This document shows positions 54,570 to 63,272 of a stretch of DNA of 64,000 nucleotides, one piece after another. The stretch is taken from NCBI RefSeq assembly GCF_003751635.1, contig NZ_RJVI01000003.1:1-64000 (forward strand), written 5' to 3'. Positions within the stretch are counted from its first letter, which is position 1, and each line of letters opens with the position of its first letter. The position numbers and the translations under genes are program-made. This DNA comes from Inmirania thermothiophila. Lineage in GTDB: Bacteria; Pseudomonadota; Gammaproteobacteria; DSM-100275. The notes beneath the pieces were generated by a model that worked only from the letters and a program-made list of their open reading frames with translations, had not been told where the DNA came from and ran no database searches.

Positions 54570-55009
54570 CGCCCGAGGGCGCCGATGGCGGCGAGGGCGA
54601 GCCCCAGCGCGAGGTTGAGCGCCACCACCGCCCGCACCCGGGCGAGCGCCGCCCCCGCCGCCGGCCAGTCGCCGGCCGCCGCCGCGGCCCGCAGGGCCGG
54701 CCAGGGCCGGGCCTGGAGCCAGAGGAAGAGGGCGATCATGAGCCAGCCCACGGCCTGCATGGCGTGCACCGGCCAGCGCGCATGGGCGAGGCCGCCGAGG
54801 GCGGCCACCATCCAGTAGCCGGTCAGCGGCAGCACCAGGACCGCACCCCAGACCCAGCGGAAGAAGCGCCCGAGGACCTCGCGCCAGAGGGCGATCCGCA
54901 CCGGGGGCTCCAGCGCCGCCGCGGCCGGGCGCAGGACGAGGTAGGCGAAGAACATGCCGCCGACCCAGACGACGGCGGCGAGCAGATGCAGGGCGAGGGC
55001 GACGGCCAC
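54560..55009 (-). CDS. CopD family membrane protein
   Basis: A 149-residue protein with four membrane helices and conserved His residues (LALHLLAAVVWVGGMFFAYL; WPVHAMQAVGWLMIALFL). It matches the CopD/DUF2269 group linked to copper or heme membrane chemistry. A similar four-helix gene closes the nor operon. The start has GGAGG upstream. Confidence 0.78.
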   Translation of the reverse strand: MAVALALHLLAAVVWVGGMFFAYLVLRPAAAALEPPVRIALWREVLGRFFRWVWGAVLVLPLTGYWMVAALGGLAHARWPVHAMQAVGWLMIALFLWLQARPWPALRAAAAAGDWPAAGAALARVRAVVALNLALGLALAAIGALGRYL

Positions 55010-55189
55010 GGGCTTCCTCCCGGCGGTGCGGGAGGGTCATTGTCGCCGCCGCGCCCGGCGGCGCCAAGGCGCGCCCTCCGCCTTATGCGCGGATAAGAAC
55101 AATCAAACGCAAAACAACCGCCTGACGGGTGCACGGGCGGGGCCGCCTGCGCTACCCTTGGGCGCCCGGACCGTCGGAGGAGCCGCTTC

Positions 55190-55867
55190 GTGGACGACCT
55201 CATCGCACCCTCGATCCTCTCGGCCGACTTCGCGCGCCTCGGCGAGGAGGTGGAGGCGGTGCTCGCCGCCGGCGCCGACCTCGTCCACTTCGACGTCATG
55301 GACAACCACTACGTGCCCAACCTCACCATCGGGCCCATGGTGTGCAAGGCGCTGCGCGACTACGGCATCACCGCACCCATCGACGTCCACCTGATGGTGA
55401 AGCCGGTCGACCGCATCATCCCCGACTTCGCCGAGGCCGGGGCCGACTACATCACCTTCCACCCCGAGGCGAGCGAGCACATCGACCGCAGCCTGCAGCT
55501 CATCCGCGACTGCGGCTGCAAGTCGGGGCTGGTCTTCAACCCGGCCACGCCGCTGCATCACCTCGACTACGTCATGGACAAGGTGGACATGATCCTGATC
55601 ATGTCCGTCAACCCCGGCTTCGGCGGGCAGCGCTTCATCCCCTCGGCCCTGGACAAGCTGCGCGAGGCGCGGCGGCGCATCGACGAGAGCGGGCTCGACA
55701 TCCGCCTCGAGATCGACGGCGGGGTCAAGGTGGACAACATCCGCGCCATCGCCGAGGCCGGCGCCGACACCTTCGTCGCGGGTTCCGCCATCTTCGGCGC
55801 CGACGACTACGCCGCCGTGATCCGCGCCATGCGCGAGGAGATCGCGGCCGCGCGCGTGCCGCGATGA
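55190..55867 (+). CDS. rpe: Ribulose-phosphate 3-epimerase
   Basis: A 225-residue TIM-barrel enzyme interconverting ribulose-5-phosphate and xylulose-5-phosphate in the Calvin and pentose phosphate cycles. It has [14 protein letters not shown], the metal-binding His and Asp in [22 protein letters not shown] and [10 protein letters not shown]. The GTG at 55190 follows GGAGGA. It is coupled to gph by a 4-nt overlap. Confidence 0.96.
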   Translation: MDDLIAPSILSADFARLGEEVEAVLAAGADLVHFDVMDNHYVPNLTIGPMVCKALRDYGITAPIDVHLMVKPVDRIIPDFAEAGADYITFHPEASEHIDRSLQLIRDCGCKSGLVFNPATPLHHLDYVMDKVDMILIMSVNPGFGGQRFIPSALDKLREARRRIDESGLDIRLEIDGGVKVDNIRAIAEAGADTFVAGSAIFGADDYAAVIRAMREEIAAARVPR

Positions 55868-56544
55868 GCGGGGCCTGCGAGGCGGTGCTGCTGGATCTCG
55901 ACGGCACGCTGGTGGACAGTGCGCCGGACCTCGCCGCGGCGGTGGACGAGATGCTCGCGGCGCTGGGGCGGACGCCGGCGGGGGAGGCGGCGGTGCGGCG
56001 CTGGATCGGCAACGGCGCCCCGCGCCTGGTCAAGCGCGCCCTCACCGGCGAGATGGAGGCCGAGCCCGACCCGGCCCTGTTCGAGCGGGCCTATGCCCTC
56101 TTCCTCGACGCTTACCAGCGCCACCTCTCGGAGGGCACGCGCCTCTACCCGGGGGTGGCGCAGGGGCTGGAGGGGCTCGCCGCCATGGGCCTGCGCCTCG
56201 GCTGCATCACCAACAAGCCGGCCCGTTTCACCGAGCCGTTGCTGGCGCGGCTGGGCATCCGCCGGTACTTCGGCGTCGTGGTGAGCGGCGACACCCTGCC
56301 CCGGGGCAAGCCCGACCCCGCCCCCTTGCTGCACGCGGCGGCTTGCCTCAAAATCGAGCCCGGCCGCACGCTCATGGTGGGCGACTCGGTCAACGACGTG
56401 CAGGCGGCGCGGGCCGCGGGGATGCGCGTCGTCTGCGTCCCCTACGGCTACAACCACGGCGAGGACATCGCCGCGGCGCAGCCGGACGCGGTGATCGCGA
56501 GCCTTGCCGAGCTGCCGGCCTGGATCCTGAACGAGGCCGCCTGA
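55864..56544 (+). CDS. gph: Phosphoglycolate phosphatase
   Basis: A 226-residue HAD-superfamily phosphatase with [14 protein letters not shown] at residues 10-23, [18 protein letters not shown] and [15 protein letters not shown]. It removes 2-phosphoglycolate, the oxygenase side product of RuBisCO, so it complements CbbM. The rpe-gph-trpE order is common in gammaproteobacteria. Confidence 0.93.
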   Translation: MSGACEAVLLDLDGTLVDSAPDLAAAVDEMLAALGRTPAGEAAVRRWIGNGAPRLVKRALTGEMEAEPDPALFERAYALFLDAYQRHLSEGTRLYPGVAQGLEGLAAMGLRLGCITNKPARFTEPLLARLGIRRYFGVVVSGDTLPRGKPDPAPLLHAAACLKIEPGRTLMVGDSVNDVQAARAAGMRVVCVPYGYNHGEDIAAAQPDAVIASLAELPAWILNEAA

Positions 56545-56551
56545 AGGGCGC

Positions 56552-56614
56552 ATGAAGACCATCACCTGGCACATCCGGATCACCGTCGGCGACGGGCGAT
56601 GGCGCAGCCGCTGA
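56552..56614 (+). CDS. trpL: Putative trp leader peptide
   Basis: A 20-codon reading frame in the 118-bp gph-trpE gap, with Trp codons at positions 6 and 17 and an AGGG site 3 nt before its ATG. Trp is rare, so two in 20 residues before trpE suggest a leader. The Trp6 codon lies inside a stem arm that pairs with the trpE ribosome site. Tandem Trp codons, seen in classical leaders, are absent. Confidence 0.5.
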   Translation: MKTITWHIRITVGDGRWRSR

Positions 56615-56659
56615 GGCCGCGAACCGCTCGACGACCCCGGATCCGGAGCCAGGTGATGG
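56559..56659 (+). promoter_or_regulatory. Long RNA stem hiding the trpE ribosome-binding site
   Basis: The segment CCATCACCTGGC (56559-56570) pairs perfectly with GCCAGGTGATGG (56648-56659), and TCCGGATC (56574-56581) with GATCCGGA (56640-56647), leaving only a 3-nt bulge: 20 base pairs in all. The 3' arm contains AGGTGA at 56651-56656, a good SD, 6 nt before the trpE ATG. There is no T run, so this looks like a translational rather than a transcriptional attenuator. The 5' arm lies inside the leader ORF, including its first Trp codon. Confidence 0.75.
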
Positions 56660-56662
56660 AAC

Positions 56663-58135
56663 ATGAACGTCCACGAATTCGCCCGTAAGGCCCGCGAGGG
56701 CTACAACCGCATCCCCGTCTGCCGCGAGGTCCTCGCCGACCTCGACACGCCGCTGTCCACCTATCTCAAGCTCGCCGACGGCCCCTACGCCTATCTCTTC
56801 GAGTCGGTGCAGGGCGGCGAGAAATGGGGCCGCTACTCCATCATCGGCCTGCCCGCGGCCACCGTCGTGCGCGTGCGCGGCCGCCGCATCGAGGTGGAGC
56901 GCCACGGCCGGATCGTCGAGGAGGCCGAGGCCGCCGACCCGTTGGCCTGGATCGAGGCCTTCCGCGCCCGCTACCGGGTGCCCGAGGTGCCGGGGCTGCC
57001 CCGCTTCACGGGCGGCCTGGTGGGCACCTTCGCCTACGACACCGTGCGCTACATCGAGCCGCGGCTTGCGGGCAAGGCCCCGCCCGACGCCCTCGGCACG
57101 CCCGACATCCTGCTCTTCCTCTCCGAGGAGGTGGTGGTCTTCGACAACCTCCGGGGGCGGCTCTTCCTCGTGGTCCACGCCGACCCCGAGACCCCCGATG
57201 CGCTGGCCCGCGCCGAGCGGCGCATCGACGAGCTGGTGCGCCGCCTGCGCGGCCTGACCCCGGCCTACCTCCACGGGGGCGGCAGCGGCCCCGGCGAGGA
57301 CGACTTCGTCTCCGGCTTCACCCGCGAGGGCTTCGAGGAGGCGGTGCGCCGGGTCAAGGACTACATCGCCGCCGGCGACTGCATGCAGGTGGTGCTGTCG
57401 CAGCGGCTGACGACCCGCTACGCCGGGCACCCGCTGGACTTCTACCGCGCCCTGCGCGGCCTCAACCCCTCGCCCTACCTCTTCTATCTGCACTGCGGCG
57501 ACTTCCACGTCGCGGGCTCGTCACCCGAGATCCTCGTCCGTCTCGAGGACGGCGAGGTCACCGTGCGCCCCATCGCGGGCACCCGCCCGCGGGGCGCCGA
57601 CGCGGAGGAGGACGCGCGGCTGGAGCAGGAGCTGCTGGCCGACCCGAAGGAGCGGGCCGAGCACCTGATGCTGATCGATCTGGGGCGCAACGACGTCGGC
57701 CGCGTCGCCGAGATCGGCACCGTGCGCGTCACCGAGCGCATGGTGGTGGAGCGCTACTCCCACGTCATGCACATCGTCTCCAACGTCAGCGGCCGCCTGC
57801 GCCCGGGCCTCGGCGCCATGGAGGTGCTGCGCGCGGCCTTCCCTGCCGGCACCGTCACCGGCGCGCCCAAGATCCGCGCCATGGAGATCATCGACGAGCT
57901 CGAGCCCGTGCGCCGCGGGATCTACGCCGGGGCCGTGGGCTACATCGGCTGGCACGGCAACATGGACACCGCCATCGCCATCCGCACCGCCGTCCTGCGC
58001 GACGGCATGCTCCACGTCCAGGCCGGGGCCGGCGTCGTCCACGACTCGGTGCCGGCGCGGGAGTGGGAGGAGACCATGAACAAGGGCCGCGCCCTCTTCC
58101 GCGCCGCGACGCTCGCGGGCTCCGGGCTGCTGTGA
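56663..58135 (+). CDS. trpE: Anthranilate synthase component I
   Basis: A 490-residue enzyme that makes anthranilate from chorismate with TrpG. The Trp-feedback N-terminal part includes [22 protein letters not shown]; the chorismate-binding part includes [43 protein letters not shown] and [19 protein letters not shown]. Its SD is in the stem formed with the leader. Confidence 0.97.
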   Translation: MNVHEFARKAREGYNRIPVCREVLADLDTPLSTYLKLADGPYAYLFESVQGGEKWGRYSIIGLPAATVVRVRGRRIEVERHGRIVEEAEAADPLAWIEAFRARYRVPEVPGLPRFTGGLVGTFAYDTVRYIEPRLAGKAPPDALGTPDILLFLSEEVVVFDNLRGRLFLVVHADPETPDALARAERRIDELVRRLRGLTPAYLHGGGSGPGEDDFVSGFTREGFEEAVRRVKDYIAAGDCMQVVLSQRLTTRYAGHPLDFYRALRGLNPSPYLFYLHCGDFHVAGSSPEILVRLEDGEVTVRPIAGTRPRGADAEEDARLEQELLADPKERAEHLMLIDLGRNDVGRVAEIGTVRVTERMVVERYSHVMHIVSNVSGRLRPGLGAMEVLRAAFPAGTVTGAPKIRAMEIIDELEPVRRGIYAGAVGYIGWHGNMDTAIAIRTAVLRDGMLHVQAGAGVVHDSVPAREWEETMNKGRALFRAATLAGSGLL

Positions 58136-58147
58136 GGGGGACGGGCC

Positions 58148-58729
58148 GTGGTGCTGGTGATCGACAACTACGACTCCTTCACCTGGAACCTGGTCCAGTA
58201 CCTGGGCGAGCTGGGGGCCGAGGTGGCGGTGGTGCGCAACGACGCCTGCACGGTGGAGGAGGCGGCGGCACGCGCGCCGAGCCACCTGGTGATCTCGCCG
58301 GGGCCGTGCACGCCGGCGCAGGCCGGGATCTCGGTGGAGGCGGTGCGGCGTCTCGCCGGGCGCGTGCCCATCCTCGGCGTCTGCCTCGGCCATCAGTGCA
58401 TCGGCGCCGCCTTCGGCGGCCGCATCGTGCGGGCGCGGCGGATCATGCACGGCAAGACCTCGCCCGTGCACCACCGCGGCCTCGGCGTCTTCCGCGGCCT
58501 GCCGAGCCCCTTCGAGGCCACCCGCTACCACTCGCTGGTGATCGAGGAGGCGACGCTGCCGGGCGAGCTCGAGGTCACGGCCTGGTGCGAGGAGCCCGAC
58601 GGCGGGCGCGAGATCATGGGCGTGCGCCACCGCACCCTGCCGGTGGAGGGGGTGCAGTTCCACCCGGAGTCGATCCTCACCGCGCACGGGCACGCCCTGC
58701 TGCGCAACTTCCTGGAGATGTCGGCCTGA
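58148..58729 (+). CDS. trpG: Anthranilate synthase component II (glutamine amidotransferase)
   Basis: A 193-residue class I glutamine amidotransferase supplying ammonia to TrpE. It has [17 protein letters not shown], the catalytic Cys in [10 protein letters not shown] near residue 79, and the His/Glu in VQFHPESIL. It starts with GTG, 12 bp after trpE. Confidence 0.96.
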   Translation: MVLVIDNYDSFTWNLVQYLGELGAEVAVVRNDACTVEEAAARAPSHLVISPGPCTPAQAGISVEAVRRLAGRVPILGVCLGHQCIGAAFGGRIVRARRIMHGKTSPVHHRGLGVFRGLPSPFEATRYHSLVIEEATLPGELEVTAWCEEPDGGREIMGVRHRTLPVEGVQFHPESILTAHGHALLRNFLEMSA

Positions 58730-58762
58730 GGGCGCGGCCGCAGGCCGGAGGAGGCTGGAGCG

Positions 58763-59782
58763 ATGCAGATGCAGGAGGCGATCCGCCGCGTCGTCGAGGG
58801 GGGCGACCTGACGGCGGAGGAGATGACCGCGGTGATGCGCGCCGTCATGGGTGGGGAGGCGACGCCGGCGCAGATCGGCGGCTTCCTCGTGGGGCTGCGC
58901 ATGAAGGGCGAGACGGTGGAGGAGATTGCGGCGGCGGCGGCGGTGATGCGCGAGCTCGCCACCCCGGTGCGGGTGGACGTCCCCCACCTGGTGGACACCT
59001 GCGGCACCGGGGGCGACGCCGCCGGCACCTTCAACATCTCCACCGCCGCTGCCTTCGTCGTCGCCGCGGCGGGCGGGCACGTGGCCAAGCACGGCAACCG
59101 CTCGGTGTCGAGCCGCTCGGGCAGCGCCGACCTGCTGGAGGCCGCGGGGGTGCGGCTGGAGCTCACCCCGGAGCAGGTGGCGCGCTGCATCCGCGAGGTG
59201 GGCGTGGGCTTCCTCTTCGCGCCGCGCCACCACGGCGCCATGCGCCACGCCATCGGGCCGCGGCGGGAGATGGGGGTGCGCACGGTGTTCAACCTCCTGG
59301 GACCGCTCACCAACCCGGCCGGCGCCCGGCGGCAGGTGATCGGCGTCTTCGACCGCCGCTGGGTCGAGCCCATGGCCGAGGTCCTGGGGCGCCTCGGCTC
59401 CGAGCACGTGCTGGTGGTGCACGCCGAGGACGGCCTCGACGAGATCAGCGTCTCCGCCCCCACCGAGGTGGCCGAGCTGCGCGGCGGCACGGTGCGCAGC
59501 TACCGCGTCACCCCCGAGGGGCTGGGGCTTGCGAGGTCGCCCCTGGAGGCCCTCGTGGTGGCCGGCCCGGCGGAGAGCCTGGCGGTGGTGCGCGGGGTCC
59601 TCGGCGGCGAGGGAGGGCCTGCCGCCGACGTGGTCGCCGCCAACGCCGGTGCCGCCCTCTACGTCGCGGGCCTCGCCCCCGATCTCGCCGCGGGCGTGGC
59701 GCGGGCGCGCGAGCTCATGGCCTCGGGCGAGCCCCTGCGCCGCCTCGAGGCGCTGGCGCGGCTGACGGAGTCCATGGCGTGA
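58763..59782 (+). CDS. trpD: Anthranilate phosphoribosyltransferase
   Basis: A 339-residue enzyme joining anthranilate to PRPP. It has [18 protein letters not shown] (phosphoribose binding), [21 protein letters not shown] and [25 protein letters not shown] site precedes the ATG. Confidence 0.96.
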   Translation: MQMQEAIRRVVEGGDLTAEEMTAVMRAVMGGEATPAQIGGFLVGLRMKGETVEEIAAAAAVMRELATPVRVDVPHLVDTCGTGGDAAGTFNISTAAAFVVAAAGGHVAKHGNRSVSSRSGSADLLEAAGVRLELTPEQVARCIREVGVGFLFAPRHHGAMRHAIGPRREMGVRTVFNLLGPLTNPAGARRQVIGVFDRRWVEPMAEVLGRLGSEHVLVVHAEDGLDEISVSAPTEVAELRGGTVRSYRVTPEGLGLARSPLEALVVAGPAESLAVVRGVLGGEGGPAADVVAANAGAALYVAGLAPDLAAGVARARELMASGEPLRRLEALARLTESMA

Positions 59783-60585
59783 TCGCCGACGTCCTGCGCC
59801 GCATCCTGGCGCGCAAGGCCGAGGAGGTGGCCGAGCGCGGCCGCCTGCGCCCGCTCGCCGAGGTGCGCGCCGCGGCCGAGGCCCGGCGCGAGCCCCCCCG
59901 CGGCTTCGCCGCCGCCCTCGAGGCGCGCATCGGCGTGGGCGCGGCCGCGGTCATCGCCGAGTGCAAGCGCGCCTCCCCCAGCAAGGGGCTGCTGCGCGAG
60001 CCCTACGACCCGGCCGCCATCGCCCGCAGCTACGAGCGCGGCGGCGCCGCCTGCCTCTCCGTCCTCACCGACCGCGACTTCTTCCGGGGCGACGACGCCC
60101 ACCTCGCCGCGGCCCGTGCCGCCTGCGCGCTGCCGGTGCTGCGCAAGGACTTCCTCGTCGATCCCTATCAGGTCTGGGAGGCGGCGGCGCTGGGGGCCGA
60201 CTGCGTGCTCCTGATCGTGGCGGCCCTGGACGATGGGCGGCTGGCGGACCTGCACGCCCTCGCCCTGGCGCTCGGTCTCGACGTCCTCGTCGAGGTCCAC
60301 GACGAGGCGGAGCTGGAGCGGGCGCTGCGCCTCGGCCCGCGGCTTCTCGGCATCAACAACCGCGACCTGCGCACCTTCCGCACCGATCTCGCCACCACCG
60401 AGCGGCTCGCGCCGCAGGCGGCGCGGGCCGGGGCCTGCGTGGTCGCCGAGAGCGGCATCCATACGCGCGCCGACGTCGCCCGCGTGCGGGCGGCCGGCGT
60501 CCACGCCTTCCTCGTGGGCGAGGCCTTCATGCGCGCGCCGGACCCCGGGGCCCGCCTCGCCGAGCTCTTCGCCCACGGCACCTGA
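59779..60585 (+). CDS. trpC: Indole-3-glycerol phosphate synthase
   Basis: A 268-residue TIM-barrel enzyme. It has [14 protein letters not shown] with the catalytic Lys, [37 protein letters not shown] and [12 protein letters not shown]. The GTG at 59779 overlaps the trpD stop by 4 nt, and two hairpins follow 10 bp after the stop. trpB, trpA and trpF are elsewhere. Confidence 0.96.
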   Translation: MIADVLRRILARKAEEVAERGRLRPLAEVRAAAEARREPPRGFAAALEARIGVGAAAVIAECKRASPSKGLLREPYDPAAIARSYERGGAACLSVLTDRDFFRGDDAHLAAARAACALPVLRKDFLVDPYQVWEAAALGADCVLLIVAALDDGRLADLHALALALGLDVLVEVHDEAELERALRLGPRLLGINNRDLRTFRTDLATTERLAPQAARAGACVVAESGIHTRADVARVRAAGVHAFLVGEAFMRAPDPGARLAELFAHGT

Positions 60586-60595
60586 GCCCGGCACG

Positions 60596-60650
60596 CGCGA
60601 AGGCCCGGCACAGGGCCGGGCCTTCGCGGGGCGCCCGCCCGCAGGCGGGC
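60596..60650. terminator. Paired GC hairpins after trpC
   Basis: A perfect 14-bp stem with a 5-nt loop (60596-60628) is followed by a 7-bp stem (60633-60650). Neither has a T run, but the first stem is exceptionally stable. They lie between convergent trpC and the small exported gene and probably end transcription from both sides. Confidence 0.75.
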
Positions 60651-60660
60651 TCCGTTCCGC

Positions 60661-60909
60661 TCAGCTGCGGTCGTCGGCGAAGCCGAGCGCCGCCGTGCCG
60701 ATCACGCCCTGCGTCGCCCGCACCGAGGGCTCGCCGCTGCGGTCGTCCGCCGCCACCAGCCCGCCGCCCGGCTGCGACACGCTCGCCACCACCGCCGGCT
60801 CGCCGCTGCGGTCCTGCCCGTACTCCAGCGTCCCCGCCGTCGCCGTCATCGCCAGCCCCGACAGCAGCACCGCACCCAGCACACCCTTCACCATCTCGTG
60901 AGTCTTCAT
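60661..60909 (-). CDS. Small exported protein with DRSGEP repeats
   Basis: An 82-residue protein: signal peptide (KGVLGAVLLSGLAMTATAG), then a short mature part with GQDRSGEPAVVAS and DDRSGEPSVRAT repeats and a terminal FADDRS. The repeats share a 17-nt identical stretch (60728-60744 and 60797-60813). No cysteine, no known domain. A GAGGAG site precedes the ATG. Family not recognised; possibly a small envelope or secreted peptide precursor. Confidence 0.65.
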   Translation of the reverse strand: MKTHEMVKGVLGAVLLSGLAMTATAGTLEYGQDRSGEPAVVASVSQPGGGLVAADDRSGEPSVRATQGVIGTAALGFADDRS

Positions 60910-61035
60910 CTCGCGTTCTCCTCGCATCTTCGCTTCGCTTGCAGGGCGTGCAATCGCCGCCCTTGCCCCTAAAGACCCGGCCGCGGCGCGGATCCTTACT
61001 GCGATGGCAGGAAAAAACGGGGCGGCGGCTGCGCC

Positions 61036-62433
61036 TCAGTGCGGGACGCCGTCGGCGGCGAGATCGGGGTGGATGACGGTGCGGTTGCGCCCGCCGCGCT
61101 TGGCGGTGTAGAGGGCGTCGTCGGCGGCGCGGTAGAGCGCCTCGGCGTCCTCGGCGTGGTGGGGCAGGGTGGCGACACCCAGCGAGACCGTCACCGCCTG
61201 GCGGATGCGCTCCGGGTAGCGGTCGGCGAGCGCGGCCACCTCCCTGCGCAGCCGCTCGGCGCACCGCGCCGCCTCTTCGGTCTCGGTCTCGGGCATGAGG
61301 ATGCAGAACTCCTCGCCCCCGGTGCGGGCGGCGAGATCGGAGCGGCGCACGACCCGCTGGATGGTGGCGGCCAGGGTCTGCAGCAGCTCGTTGCCCGCGA
61401 GGTGGCCGTAGCGGTCGTTGTAGGCCTTGAAGCGGTCCAGATCGAGGGTGATGAGGGAGAGCGGCCGCCCGTAGCGGTTGGCCCGCTCGGTCTCCTCGGC
61501 CAGGCGGCGCATGAATTCCTGCTGGTTGGCGAGGCGGGTCAGCCCGTCGGTGACCGCCATGCGCCGGGTTTCCTCCAGCAGCCGGAGCCGCTCCAGGGCG
61601 AGGGCGGCGTACTCGGCCAGCAGCCCCAGGATCCACGCCGCCTCCTCGTCGAAGCGCCGCGGCGCGAAGTCGTCCACGTAGAGGATGCCGACGATGCGCC
61701 CCTGGGCCCGCAGCGGCGCGGCCACCACAGAGCGCACCCCGGCCTCCGCGAGGAGCGGGTTGACGGGTTCCTCCAGGGCGGTGATGTCGGGGATGATGGT
61801 GGGGCTGTCGCGGTTGAGGATGTGGGTGGTGAGGCCGCCGGGGCGCAGCCGCCAGCGGCGGAAGCTGGCGAAGTGCTCGGGGAAGCCGCGCCAGGCGGCG
61901 AGCACCATCTCGCCGGTGCGCTCGTCCAGCAGGGCCACCGAGCCCGCCGGCGCCTCGGCCACCTCCAGCGCGCAGCGCAGGACGCGCTGATAGGCGTCGT
62001 GGAGGTCTCCCGTGGCGGAGAGGGCCACCGCGAGCTCGTAGACCCGCTCGAGACGGCGGTTGCGCCGCGTCGCCGCCTCCGCCTGCGCCCGGGTGGTGCG
62101 GGTCAGCTCCCACAGCAGCCGTGCGGCGGTGCCGTCGAGCACGTGGACCCTCGGCGGCAGCCGCGCCGCGAGGCGCCGGCCCACCTCGGGATCCCCGGTC
62201 ACGTCCACCACGAGGTCGGCGTCGGCGCAGGGCGCGAGGAAGGCCTCGAGATCGTGGTGGACGGGGATGCCGCGGCGGTGTGCTGCGGCGATGCCGGGTG
62301 CCGCGGGGTTGCGGTCGCAGACGGCGACGATCTCGGTCTCGGATTCCTCCAGCGCCTCGAGCAGGCTGCTGCCGCCCCGGCCTGCCCCCACGAGGGCCAG
62401 GCGCAGCGGTCGCGGCGGGCTCTCCTTCGCCAT
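61036..62433 (-). CDS. Rossmann-GAF-GGDEF diguanylate cyclase
   Basis: A 465-residue soluble protein with three parts. Residues 8-100 look like an NAD(P)-binding Rossmann domain (LALVGAGRGGSSLLEAL; DADLVVDVTGDPEVG). A GAF domain covers about 145-290 (GSVALLDERTGEMVLAAW; APLRAQGRIVGILYVDDF). The C-terminal GGDEF domain has LDRFKAYNDRYGHLAGNELL and an intact GGEEF active site, so it should make c-di-GMP. The Rossmann domain may sense a dinucleotide or redox state; this fusion is unusual. Confidence 0.88.
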   Translation of the reverse strand: MAKESPPRPLRLALVGAGRGGSSLLEALEESETEIVAVCDRNPAAPGIAAAHRRGIPVHHDLEAFLAPCADADLVVDVTGDPEVGRRLAARLPPRVHVLDGTAARLLWELTRTTRAQAEAATRRNRRLERVYELAVALSATGDLHDAYQRVLRCALEVAEAPAGSVALLDERTGEMVLAAWRGFPEHFASFRRWRLRPGGLTTHILNRDSPTIIPDITALEEPVNPLLAEAGVRSVVAAPLRAQGRIVGILYVDDFAPRRFDEEAAWILGLLAEYAALALERLRLLEETRRMAVTDGLTRLANQQEFMRRLAEETERANRYGRPLSLITLDLDRFKAYNDRYGHLAGNELLQTLAATIQRVVRRSDLAARTGGEEFCILMPETETEEAARCAERLRREVAALADRYPERIRQAVTVSLGVATLPHHAEDAEALYRAADDALYTAKRGGRNRTVIHPDLAADGVPH

Positions 62434-62466
62434 GGGCCGCCCTCCTTATCCATGTCAGATGAAGGG

Positions 62467-63204
62467 TTAACGCGCGATCTTAGCGCGCGCCGGCGCCGGA
62501 ATCCACCCGCGCGCGGCGCGGCGCAGCCTCGCCGCGCTCCGCGGGCGGGCGAGCACGGCGAGGGCGAGGGCGGTGTAGCGGCGCGCCGCGGCGCGACCGC
62601 GGCCCCGCCGCGCGAGGGCGGCGGCGCGGCGCCCGGCGGCGCGGTCGCAGCCCTCGAGCAGCGGCGCGACCGCCTCGTGGAGGGCGGCGAGCCGCCGCGG
62701 CCGGCGTGCATGGTGGTGGACGAGCACGGCGAGGACGAAGGCGAGCCGCCGCCCCGGGTCGGCCAGACGCTCGGCCTCCGCCATGGGCAGCAGGGGCCGC
62801 GCCCGGCGCAGGGCGCGGGCGAAGACGCCGGCGCCGAGGGCGTGCACGTTCCCGCGGGCGTCGTGGATCGGGGTGCTCGCGATCCCGCAGCTCGGCGAGC
62901 GGGCCTTGAGGATCACCCCGTCGAGGGTGGTGAGGATCTCGGTCTCAGCCTGCGCCGCCAGGGCCGCGGTGACGTCGCGGGCGGGGTCGTCCACGCCCAC
63001 GGCACGCGGCGCGTGGGCGGCGCCCACGAGGTGGACGGGCGGGCGCGGCACGCCGAGCCCGGCGGCCACCTCGGGGCAGAGCGGCACCAGATCGAAGGTG
63101 CGGGCGAGGACCTCGGCCACCACCGGGTCGCGCCGGTGGCCGCCGTCGTAGCGCACCGTCTCGCCCAGCAGGCAGGCGCTGACACCGATGCGGGGGCGGG
63201 CCAT
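62467..63204 (-). CDS. DUF523 family protein with degenerate C-terminal extension
   Basis: A 245-residue cytoplasmic protein. The DUF523 part spans roughly residues 1-150: IGVSACLLGETVRYDGGHRRD, PLCPEVAAGLGVPRPPVHLV and GVILKARSPSCGIASTPIHD, with conserved Cys residues. In relatives this is followed by DUF1722; here only an Arg/Ala-rich tail of about 100 residues remains. The function is unknown, and the tail may be eroded. Confidence 0.8.
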   Translation of the reverse strand: MARPRIGVSACLLGETVRYDGGHRRDPVVAEVLARTFDLVPLCPEVAAGLGVPRPPVHLVGAAHAPRAVGVDDPARDVTAALAAQAETEILTTLDGVILKARSPSCGIASTPIHDARGNVHALGAGVFARALRRARPLLPMAEAERLADPGRRLAFVLAVLVHHHARRPRRLAALHEAVAPLLEGCDRAAGRRAAALARRGRGRAAARRYTALALAVLARPRSAARLRRAARGWIPAPARAKIAR

Positions 63205-63272
63205 GGCGGCATTGTGGCACAGCGGCGCGACGCCGCTATGCTGGGGGCGGGCGCAGGCGGGGAGGGCCCGGG

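Noticed and set aside
51966-55067. 1033-codon open frame antisense to hemerythrin through djlA
   Set aside because: It opposes several well-supported genes and is made of Arg/Gly/Pro repeats without domains.
55082-55097. CTTAT-N6-ATAAG dyad upstream of rpe as an operator
   Set aside because: Only 5 bp per arm and no known factor; the AT-rich context alone could explain it.
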